Source of the DNA: Psettodes erumei
Taxonomy: Eukaryota > Chordata > Actinopteri > Pleuronectiformes > Psettodidae
Assembly (NCBI GenBank): GCA_016785225.1
Contig: JAFBJZ010000291.1
Span: 470,001-534,000, forward strand
Direction of reading: 5' to 3'
DNA length: 64,000 nt
Made by a program: the position numbers and the translations under genes. Of the stretch, positions 47,881-58,545 are shown piece by piece. The notes beneath the pieces are model-generated. The model had not been told where the DNA came from. It did not search any database and saw only the letters and a list, made by a program, of their open reading frames with translations. Numbering within the stretch: position 1 is the first letter of the stretch; each line of letters starts with the position of its first letter.

Positions 47881-50810
47881 TGGCTTTTCTTGCTTCCAGG
47901 CGTTGCACTGCGACGTGTCGATGTATCATAGTCGCAAAGTCCAAGTTAAGCAGGAAATAAAACGCGTATTCTTCCTTTACCAGGAGAAAGGGTTCATGCC
48001 GACAACCACACAGTGGCTTTAATCACTGGAGTTTGTGGTGAAACGGTGACACATGCAAATGAACCACATAATTACTTCAGTGCCATTATACGTGGAGTGG
48101 AAAATTAAAATGGAGTGAGGGAGTAATCTTGGCCCGACTCTAATTTAATGGCTCGACTCGACGAAGACGCAACACCGGGTCACCGACGGGCTGAGACTGT
48201 CAGTTTGAGCCGTTTGAACCACGAGCCACTTGAAAAACAAAGAGAGAAGGATGCTTTCACGCCGCGGGGACCGTTTCCTGCTGCTCTGTAATTGCGCCGG
48301 GTATTATTTTCCTTCCTCTCTGCGTCATTTGCAGATGCCATATTTAAATGTCTTCTCGGGAATGCAGTGGCATTTTGAGGATGACGTGCAGTGAAAATGT
48401 TTGTAAATGAAGACGCATTAGAGTAACGGGAGTCAAATGTCAGAGTGAATTAAAGTTATTTTGTGCACAAAAAAAAAAAAAGGCGAGGGAAACCTGATGT
48501 TTGAATGGGTTGTACGTGAATAGCGTAAGTTATTTCATTCATTCGTTCATCAATCATGAGAACACGACCCCCCCACCCGACCCCTCTCCACCTTTCCTAA
48601 TGAGGTTTTAATGTTTTCCCCTCTGACTGAACAGGTTCATTGATTGACTATCACCAGTTGCGGTCAAGTGGAGCTTATTAACATTTAAGCTCTGGAGTGT
48701 GTTTTGCACCTTCTGCTGCTCACAGGCTCACGTTTGCAGACATGTTATTGGCCGACGTTATCGATTGAACAGTTTAAATTGTCTCAAACGTTATTGACCT
48801 TTGAGTTGCAACTTTGGGAAAATTGCACCGCGTGACAATGCAGTTCCAAAATACTGCACATACTGTACTGTAGGACACAGCAGTGTCACGTGCTGTAAAT
48901 ATACACAATTGTAAGAAAACACAATCCATAATACATTTAAGTATTATTAAAAGTTAGTGAAACTCTGACTCCCAGAAATTTAATTTTCACGTTATAAATT
49001 TTTGGGTCCCGCGTCCTCTGTGTGGTTAGATTTAGGTTTTATTTAACTTCAGTGAAAATAAATTGTGCTTCAAACATTTTTGATATTTATTCAAGAACAT
49101 TATATTTTCTCTAAACATAAAAGTTTTGTCCTGTTTTAGATGCAGGTGTTAAATTAAATACGCCGCAAGTCAACACTTATTTCACTTATTTCTCCAGACA
49201 TGAACTAATGAGAGATGCAAGAAGGAACAAAAAGAGATGAAAATCGTTCACAGAGAGACACAGAACAAACATAATGTCACAAAAAGACCACAAATCGCTC
49301 AGCCACAATGAGACTCAGCATGACTACAACAACTGCGAGAGAGACACAAAGCAGCGGCGGACTCAAAACGCCCATAACACACTCAAAGGAGAAAACAGAG
49401 ACGCCCCATCGACTCATAATCTGTCCATGTCCTCAGATATCTCCTCAGTAAGATCTGCCTGCAGTCAGAAGCCCTTTGAAGCTACATCCATTAATCCTTA
49501 GTGGATATCTTGAAAAACACTGTGACCGCAGTGGCAATAACTCAAACTCAAACATATTTTCTCTGCTGTTAATATCTTGGTCTAGGACATTCAAAAATGT
49601 CATCAAAAATACCTTTAAATATGCTGCGTTAGAGATAGAGTATACCTAATTGCAATTTTAACTTTAATTTTAACTGGAGCCACAACTGCACTGAAGATAT
49701 CCTGTTGAATGTTTGTTTTGGAAAGTTGTAATTTAAATGGAGATATATGTGGAATTCACACTCTGCATGTGGGCCAAATGTAACTGTCAATAATTCGATT
49801 TTCCAACCCAGTGGCTCATTCTTACTAAAGTCAAAATGTAATTAGATCTTAAATTCAAGTTCGACTGGTCTTATGCGCAGTGCAGACATATTTAAACTAA
49901 ACCCTGTTCATCTTTACGTCTGCGTCACAACAAAATGTTACTGATTTTAAATATACTTCCTTTTTAAAACCTGAAGCATAGCATGAAGGATACCAACAAA
50001 GAAGAATATAACACGTGCACCCTCCTCTCCATCCTTATAATAAGTAATCTGCACGGCGTGATTTGGATTCTGGTTATTATGATGCTGAGAGCGGCAACAA
50101 ATGCTTGCTGTGCCTGCGTGCTGGAGAGCAGGGAGCATCTCGCTGGTATTAATATCCCTCCACATGTCATGAAATCACTTACATTGTGCGCCTGTGAAAT
50201 GGGTACAGCTAATATTGCCAGCAAAAATTCAGCACTGGATTATTCTGGTTGTTTTCAACCTTTTAATAGGGATCAGGATTATTTCCCCACTGAGATGTAA
50301 TCCTTCCAGTCCAAACACTTTACTGGTTCATTTTATTGCTGCAGATTCTCGTCTTTTTTTCCACTCAACTCAATGGGATTTAGCTGAAAAATTGATTTCT
50401 ACAAGAGATAATTAGGGCGGGGGGGGGAAAAATCCCGACAACCATTCCCCTTCTGCTCAGGCCTGCAGTGCATCATTTTTTCAAGACGCCGAGGAGACGG
50501 GAGCATCACTTCAAAAACTCCTCCACGGATAATAATAACATCCAAGAAAAAGCAAGAAGTGGCACGGTGGGAGACATCAGTTCATGCCAGCTCTCTTGAG
50601 AAATGGGATGAGACGGAGATGCTGCAAACGCAGCAGACAGACAGAAAGAAAGATGGAGGGTGGGGGTCCCTTGCCAGTGACTGTTCCCACCACGGGCTGA
50701 CAATGCTGTGTCTACTCTAATTAAAGCCACATGAAAGTTTAGCAGTCTGACAGGAGGCTGACTGAGCAAGAGGATATATATGCTCAAAAAGAACTGCTGC
50801 TAACATTTGT
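47881..50810. other. Intergenic region downstream of adamts3
   Basis: No gene recognised. It contains an octamer ATGCAAAT (48,053-48,060) within a non-repetitive stretch, a degenerate repeat of ACAAAAAGACC/GAGACACA words (about 49,225-49,380) and AT-rich sequence. Confidence 0.7.
49225..49380. repeat. Degenerate short tandem repeat (GAGACACA/ACCACAA words)
   Basis: Irregular repeats of about 10-18 bp built on ACAAAAAGA and GAGACAC words, similar to a simple repeat I recall as frequent in teleost intergenic DNA. Confidence 0.45.
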
Positions 50811-50815
50811 GTGAG

Positions 50816-51529
50816 CTGTCCCTGAAGAGCTGTACATGAAGAGCTGTACATGAAGAGCAGTACATGAAGAGCAGTACATGAAGAGCAGTACATGAAGAGC
50901 TGTACATGAAGAGCAGTACATGAAGAGCTGTATATGAAGAGCTGTACATGAAGAGCAGTACATGAAGAGCAGTACATGAAGAGCTGTACATGAAGAGCTG
51001 TACATGAAGAGCAGTACATGAAGAGCAGTACATGAAGAGCTGTACATGAAGAGCTGTACATGAAGAGCTCTACATGAAGAGCTGTCCCTGAAGAGCAGTA
51101 CATGAAGAGCTGTACATGAAGAGCTGTACATGAAGAGCAGTACATGAAGAGCAGTACATGAAGAGCTGTATATATAGAGGAGTACATGAAGAGCTGTATA
51201 TATAGAGGAGTACATGAAGAGCAGTACATGAAGAGCAGTACATGAAGAGCAGTACATGAAGAGCTGTCCCTGAAGAGCTGTACATGAAGAGCAGTACATG
51301 AAGAGCTGTACATGAAGAGCAGTACATGAAGAGCTGTACATGAAGAGCAGTACATGAAGAGCAGTACATGAAGAGCTGTATATATAGAGGAGTACATGAA
51401 GAGCAGTACATGAAGAGTTGTATATCAAGAGCAGTACATGAAGAGCTGTACATGAAGAGCTGTATAGGAACAGTAGTACATGCGGAGCTGTATACGAACA
51501 GCAGTACATGAAGAGCAGTACATGAAGAG
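50816..51529. repeat. 14-bp minisatellite, 51 units
   Basis: Units CTGTACATGAAGAG and CAGTACATGAAGAG, with variants such as CTGTCCCTGAAGAG and CTGTATATATAGAG, repeat head to tail. The first and last full units start 700 bp apart, exactly 50 x 14, so there is no net indel across the array. Because 14 is not a multiple of 3, all three minus-strand frames cycle through the same 14-residue peptide without stops, which produces long but meaningless open frames. Confidence 0.95.
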
Positions 51530-54320
51530 CAGTACTGTACGGTCACATGAGCTCACAGCAGAGCTGTACTTCCACTGCACTGCCTGCGGCGCTCGGGCTC
51601 AGGCATCTGACACCGAGCCAGTAGCCGCTCTGCATGACTGATGTGGGCTTATCCTCTGAGCTGACAAACCGTAAACTACTTTGCACTTGGGTGGTTGCTT
51701 CTGGCAATGCAGCAGAAACGTGAAGTAAGCCTGCTGTAAAAAAAAGAAAGAGAGAGAGAGAGAGAAGCCACCTCCTGACACCTCGACACGTTTCATAACC
51801 GGTCAGCTGCAGTGATGAGGTCTGGACGGTTCATCTGCTCCTTGTTATAATTACAGCTGCAGGTCGTGTCAGAGCAGTACCGCAACACGTTCAGTGTGAA
51901 CACACGTCAACACATTTGTCTGGAACATCTCCGTGAACGTTAATGACTCATGGCTCCTTTTTTTTCACTTACTAATACAATCCCAGCGGTGCAGGAGAAG
52001 TCGTGACACTGACTCCGGACGCTTCATTTGCTCTGCTGTGTTTCAGAGTTGTCGTACGTGTTACAGCTCAGAGCGGCTTCTGGACTTTTTTGCCGCAGGT
52101 GTCATCACAGATCTGAGATCAGGAGCACTGCTCATGAGCTGTGTCATTACAAAGTCACATGTTAAAAAAAAAAAAAAACCTTTATGGGTGACTTCATTGT
52201 TGCTGTGGTAACTGTGGGTCCAGTCAGGGGGACGGATGGATGTTTTCATATTGACGTTTCTTCGCGCGGCCGTGGCAGCCGTCCACCCGCACGTGACGGG
52301 CAGCGGCTCGTGTGAACCGTCGCACGGCAGCGTTTCCAATTGTGCGAGCTTGTCTGAATGACACACAAGCCTGCCAAAACACAAACAAACGACGGCGCGG
52401 CTTGGAAGAGACGATCAAGATGTTGTGACACGTGTCCTCCATGTGTCTTGTTGGACCCGTGGCTGTTTTGCGGTGAAACATCTGCGATTTGCCTGATGAG
52501 TGTTTGTCCTTTGTGTTTGCAGAAAGAACAGACCGACGGCTCCGCACGTGGCCTCAATACACGCGGGAGAAACAAGCCAGTAATTCACTCAGAAATTAGC
52601 TGAGTATGAAACACTTTTTTTAAAGGTTGTTTGAAAACCTGATCATGTCCATGTGGACTCAAAAACAGGAAAAGAAAACAGTCCATGTTAGTGTACTAGT
52701 GTACTGCTTGATGTGATGCTCAGGCTTGTGCTGTGGGGGGGGGTAAAATATGGTCTGACCCGGTTCGCCTCCCTGTGGTTCTGTGGTCTCGACCCACCGC
52801 GTGTGGGCCCGCTCTCATGTTTCTGCTCAGCGATGTCGTTCCACTTTTACCAAACGAGTTGGTCGAGCGTCTCCGCGGGGTTTCACCTGCTGGAGTCCAC
52901 CTGCCTGCTTTCAGTTGGAAGTGGTCGGGGAGAAAAAGCCGCAGTCCTGCTTCTAACGCCAAAACACCAGCCTTCGGCAAAGTTACGGCTTCAGGATAAA
53001 AATGTAGTTATCGTCCCTCGGCACAGAAACCCGGACGAGGTTGTCCTTCATCATCATCTCTGCATGTCACCGTCTTCTTTCTGCCTTTTGTCTCACAGAC
53101 AACAGCGAGGCTTTCCTGGTTGAATTCATGTGGTCTGAGTTAAAAAAAAGGTTCCAGCTGTAAAGAAACAGCTGCTGCAGCATTTTAAGGTCCTTATTAC
53201 ACAAAATATAGACATATAGAATAAACTTTCCACCCATATTCAACCTGACGTGAACCTGAACACGTCTTTTGACCCACACAGCAACATGACCGAGATTACT
53301 CAGAAACAACCAGAGCTCTCGTTGCGAATCAAAGCTCGTCAGAGCAACTGAGCATGGGCCGCGCAGCGAGTATCAGCTGTGTTATGAATTCTGCGTGCAT
53401 GGCCGCCCTCACTCCACGCCGCGAGAGCTGGTGCTTATTCGCCCAGTTTATTAACTCAGCCTCGCTGCACCCCTCACTGTCCCCCGCAGCATGTAGCTCC
53501 ACTGTAATCCGGGTTATTAGACGAACTGGCGAGCTGTGCCACTGAACCCAAGTGTGCTATGAAGCTCCGCTCACTCTTAATGCTTTAATGGGTTTTGCAG
53601 TAATGTGGGAGTTCTGCAGAAGTAGCGATAATCCCGTGACGCAGCTCATATTTGAAACAGGATGTGCAACGTGAGTCAAAGTCTACTCCTTGTAGAAAAT
53701 GCACTTTAACTCTCTACTTATTTATTTGAGTGAAGGAGGTGTTGCTCTGGAGGTAATTTAACAGAATAAATGATGAAGACCGGTGGACGGGCAGGCAGGC
53801 TGGCACAAAGACACAGACTCAGAGAGAGACTTCTGCTTTCATTAGAAAAGTGACATTATAACAGAATTCACCTTGTCACACCTGAGCTGTCAGAGTGGAT
53901 TGATCATATTTAAGGGCCTCCATAATTTAACACTGTGAAAGGTGCCTTTCTGAAAAAATAAGTACTTTAAGTGCTTTTGATGATAATGCTTACATACTTT
54001 TACTCTTAAGAGGATCTGAATATTTCACCTACCACCAGCAGTAAATTAATTCAGTGGCTGAGAACGTCATTCCTTCTTTTTTCTGTTTCAATTAATTACT
54101 TTAGTATCTATTTTTCTCATAAAATGTCTTTCTTTGTGGTCTCAAGTTTCCTTCAAACAAGCCATCACACAGTAAACGGAGGCCTTCTGCAGAGAATGTT
54201 CAATGTGTATAGTAAAGGTTTGGTTTTGTATTAAAAAGTTGAGAAATGTCAGTTCTATAATACAGTCCTAAGATGTTTTCAGATCTGTGTAGCTTCATAT
54301 TCAAGACTTGCATCATCGGC
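51530..54320. other. Intergenic region after the minisatellite
   Basis: No gene recognised. Includes a GA repeat (51,749-51,764), poly(A) (52,163-52,178) and AT-rich sequence (53,650-54,300). Confidence 0.6.
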
Positions 54321-54615
54321 GGGGCGGTTACGGTTACCAGGCAGGACAGATGAACGTATTAAGAGAGTTTGTAATTATATATTCCTCTGATAAATCACAC
54401 ATTTTATTCAGTCGTCGTTTGAGCGGCAACCCGCGGCCGCAGCGTTTGAGCGGAGCTCTAACTCCGCCGACCCGAGCGACTTTCGGTGTGCGCCGCGTGG
54501 AATTAAAAGTGCACCCTTAAAAGAAGCGGTTAGTTGACGCGCACCTCCTTACTGCGCATGTCAGAGGATTCAGCGATTCGCAACGGGATTTACGCATACT
54601 CACCTGTACCGGGTC
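54320..54615 (+). promoter_or_regulatory. CpG-rich putative promoter / 5'UTR of an unidentified gene
   Basis: CpG density rises sharply from the AT-rich flank (GGCGGGGCGGTTACGG, GCGGCCGCAGCG, CGCCGACCCGAGCGAC, GTGCGCCGCGTGG) and falls again after 54,630. ACTGCGCATG (54,551-54,560) resembles an NRF1 half-site. The next sequence is a GT-rich donor and TTAGC-rich intron-like DNA, the pattern of a vertebrate housekeeping-type first exon. Confidence 0.45.
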
Positions 54616-54629
54616 ATGTCGCGATATCT
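54616..54629 (+). CDS. Putative first coding exon end of an unidentified gene
   Basis: ATGTCGCGATATCT followed by donor GTGAGT at 54,630. The frame stays open when joined to 55,505. The start is uncertain because the frame is also open upstream, and the segment could equally be 5'UTR. No family recognised. Confidence 0.3.
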
Positions 54630-55504
54630 GTGAGTAATTCCAAGTTTAATCTCCAATAATTATTTTTGAGGATCTTAAATGTGGTTAAAAAGAACTCGTC
54701 TGTCATGCTGTGTGACTTGTGTAAAAAGAAACATGGATGTTTCTCGGTTCGTCGGTGTTTTGTACAGGTACGCTAACGAATTAGCGCTAGCTTGTCGTTA
54801 GCATACGGCTACGTTCCCAATGCTAATATACGCTAGTTTTAGCCCGTCTCTGGAGTCGTTAGCTGTAAGCTAAGCTAACTTTTTGAACGACTGGGTGTTA
54901 ACCGCTCCTCATAACGAACGTGGAGTGATTTGAAACCCGCGCTGCACCTTGTATCATTCATTTGAACATTTTCCTGTTTAGCTTCACCCTCAGATGGTTT
55001 GTACCCGAGAGGAGCGTTGAGTTTGCGATGTCAGAAGAAGATATGTGAACTGAACGTTTGTTCGGGTTGGTGGAAAAATCAAAAGTTTGCCCTCAACAAA
55101 GACAGTTAGGTGAGAACTGGGGCAGCAGCCGCCACTAAACCAGGACAAGGTTTTCCGTTAATAAAAAAAGCAACAGTTTGTGCACATGCTGCAAATCGTT
55201 TGTAAAAATAAAAAATCAGTTTTGCGGTCACAGTAAATCATGGTTTCCCCCGGAGGCTCTTTGTCATGTTCCGTGATGAATTAACTTTGTGCATCACTTT
55301 CAAAAGTTGGTTCTCAAACTACAGGCTATATTTTATTTTTTGTGCTTATAAACTGGCAGGAAACTTTTGAGAATCTCTTGTCCAAACAATAATGATGTGT
55401 GACAACCAACTGGTACAGATAACAGGACATTTTATTAAAGTATGCTGTTTTAAGACATTACTGTGGGAATGACTCTGGGCTTATTGACTGCTTTCTCTTC
55501 GCAG

Positions 55505-55609
55505 ACGAACGCTCGCTGGGCCGACGCTCACTGGGCCTGATCAGAACCTCCCGCAGCACCAGAACCCGTCTGAAGCAAGATCATCCACATCCAGGCTGCA
55601 GCAGATGAG
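55505..55609 (+). CDS. Putative second exon of an unidentified gene
   Basis: A strong acceptor (TTTCTCTTCGCAG) and donor GTATGA enclose 105 bp. Joined to the ATG at 54,616 it reads MSRYLRTLAGPTLTGPDQ and continues open for 40 residues, ending in RLQQM and a split codon. I do not recognise the protein, and no third exon was found in the window. It could be non-coding. Confidence 0.35.
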
Positions 55610-57744
55610 GTATGAAAATAAAAGTCCCATTTTTGAATTGGTTGTTTATTTCTCTCGCTTGAATTGTCCTGCGATGGTGTTTACTCGTTGTCGGTGCATT
55701 TAATCTGAAAGCACATCGCAGTGAGCTGAGGTTATTTTAAATGAGAATTATGTTCAGCCCTCATTAAAACTTTGTGCATACGGTTTCGCTCTGTCATCAG
55801 GAGAAACATGTTTTGCATTATTACTGCTGCTGTTTGCACTGTTGGATTTCTCTCTTATGATTCCTCACATATTAGATTTTTAGCTTCTGGTGGTTTTGAA
55901 TTGTTGGCTCTGCTTTAAGTATTGGGTAATTCAGGTTGCTGTACAATTATCTGTGAGTGGCAGTTTGTGAAAGCACGTGGCAGACCTGCAACCTTTTGAA
56001 AGAACATTTTGTAGCTTCACTGTCAAAGTGTCCGACCACACGTTATTAGGTCAGATCAGTAATTTGGCTGTTTTCAGAGCTGCTGTCTTGGACCCCATCT
56101 CTTTGTACAGGTTCCTCCATCCTTGCACACTGAGCAGGTTCCCCTGCAGTGGGATTTTCTGCAGACCGAACATTGTTGGCTGGTTTGTTCTTGTTTGTGG
56201 CTGGAAGCTGGTCGCCAACGCTCTTCCCACAAAAGCTGTAGCTTCCTCTTTTAAATCATGAGGCGTCTAAGCAATGAAAGAAAAATACATCTTTTACTGT
56301 TGGAAGAGTTTGTATCTGCAGAGGATCGGAAGCGTCTGTTGTGTAATTTTCTTATGTTTTCAATTTTTGTGGATTCCTCGGGAGGCTCGTGAAATGATTA
56401 AATGTGACAGTTGTAAGGAATGAGGTGACTTTGGGGTATCAGGATGTCATCTATTAATGTTTTAGGAAAGCATTAAAGTTTCCTTAGTCTTTAAATATTT
56501 CATCTTTTCGTGTCAAACCTGGGAACAACACCGTCTCTCTTCTCCTCATCACCGGTGATTCAGAGAGTATATATGTACTGAGACAGCAAACTGTTCTGTA
56601 GTCTCAGAATTCACTGAACAGGCCTGCTGGTGACGTTCCAAATGCAAAAGGAGAGAACGAAGCAGAGCTGACAAAATGTGGAGCGGGAAAGATTAATGCA
56701 TGAGAAAGGGAAGAGGGATGAAACACCCGGTGTGTGCTCCGCTGTGTGTTCGTACTGAGGTGGACAGCTGCTCACGTACGTGCAGCTACATCTGGCGAGT
56801 GATTGTTTCTGCACGGTTACCTTACTTAATGAGCGTTTTGCTGCGTTTGGCTGCTGTGAAACGAGCTGAGGACACGTCGACGGCGGTTCAGGCATCGTCT
56901 TAGTTAAGGTTGAGGTGTCGTGCGGTGCCAGTAACGGATTTTCTCTGCTGCTGAAGTCGTCCTCGGCGTGTCTCTGCCAGGAGGGAGGGTGACGTCACCC
57001 CGGCCTGACGTCTGCGGCATGTAATCCCAAGGCTGAGTAATTTGTGACTGGAAGGAAGCCACTAATCTTGGACTAAAGAGAAGCGCCTTCAGGGCTGTTT
57101 GTCCAAGTCATTGTTGGACGAGATAATTACAGGGAAACTGAAGCTGAATTCTGTGGCTGTATTTATCAGCGCAGAGGCTTAAAGTAGTACAGTATCTGGT
57201 GGGGTTTAGCGCACGCTGAATGTGTTTAACGTAAACTCTGATTATGGCGTCTGATTCTCAGCTAACGCTCTTCTCAAGCTGCTGCAAACCGCGTGGATGG
57301 GAAGTGTTTTCTGACCGAGCCGCTCTCAAAATGAGCCACGCTACAGCTGTGTGTGATGTTTTCAGTATATAAATTCTTCCAGAGTTCTGATAAAGTCTGC
57401 TGCTTTGTTTATCATGTTTTTTTAATGTTTTATTTGTTGAAATCGTTGCTGACAGTTGTAGAGAGGTCGTGAAACGGTTGGCCGCCGCCTCGCCGGCTCC
57501 CTCCATCTGACGGTTTTTGTTTGTGGACGCGTGAAAACATATTGACTTCCAGTCCCCGCCCGAGCGCGCTGCGACTCCGAGGTCAGCCCCGGGATATTTG
57601 GACGTGCATTGTTGTGTGCTTAAAACCTGTGCGGCCGCCGCCATCCTCTCTGCTAATTAACCAGCGTTGTAACCGGGGCAACAGTCTCTCATGTGACCGC
57701 ATCACAGATTACGGTATCTATCTCCTCTCGTGGTTTTCGGTAAA

Positions 57745-57805
57745 GCGTCTCGACAACTACTGGGTGGATTGTCGTGAAATTTGGCTCAAACATTCAGGAT
57801 GAACC
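57745..57805 (+). repeat. Teleost-type repeat fragment
   Basis: CAACTACTGGGTGGATTGTC followed by GTGAAATTTGGCTCAAACAT matches, from memory, a CAACTATTGGATGGATTGCCATGAAATTT-type repeat widespread in teleost genomes; shown here only as a short relic. Confidence 0.55.
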
Positions 57806-58523
57806 GTATAATTTTTTTTTTTCATCCAGCAGCATCATGCTGTGAGTTGGAGCCTGGACTACCTGGCAAACGTTGACCGCATGCTAAGCTGTGAGCGGTG
57901 ATTGTTCCAGCTGCTGAGAGCAGGTCTCAGTATGTTTTCATTGTGCCAGTGTGGGTGAGTGGGTGCTTTTCTCGCTCAGGGTCACAGGAAGCTCCAATCT
58001 GCTCCGCCGTACGTTTCCTCACAAAGCAGGGATTACCATTCGGTCGCAGTCCAGCGGTCCCGCGTACGGGGGATTTCGGTTTCCGACCCGCAGGAAACGC
58101 GAGCGGCCAGAGGAAACGCGCTCAAGGATGACGCCGACGCACTAAATCAAATTCCGACGGAAGCCGCTCGGCCGTCTTTGTTCCCTCAAGCCCCAGGTGG
58201 GGAAAGGCCACGCCGCCGGATTCTCAGTGTTTCATTCACACTGTTCAGTGGAGCTTCTCCGACCTGACAGACTTCACACCTGGGGAGGGCGGGCACCGCT
58301 CCCTGTCAGCGGGGGGCGGGGGGCACTGTCCTTCAGTGTGATGTGCAACCGCCACCACGACGGCGGCTGCAACAAAAACAGGATTTTCAGGGACAAGTCA
58401 CTTCTCCTTTCTGTTTATGTTTTTTGGCTTGGAAAGTATTTGTCATAAATTTCTCGATCACATCTTCATATAACCCCCCCCCTTATGTTTGATGGGTGTG
58501 TTAAACAAAGACACATAGGAGTC

Positions 58524-58545
58524 TATTATTATTATTATTATTATT
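58524..58545. repeat. (TTA)n microsatellite
   Basis: About seven TTA units. Confidence 0.9.

Noticed and set aside
50717..51546. Long minus-strand open frames of 158-241 codons with a repeated Ser-Ser-Cys-Thr-Ala-Leu-His pattern
   Set aside because: They follow from a stop-free 14-bp minisatellite read in three frames; the same 14-residue cycle appears in each frame, with no splice signals or start context.
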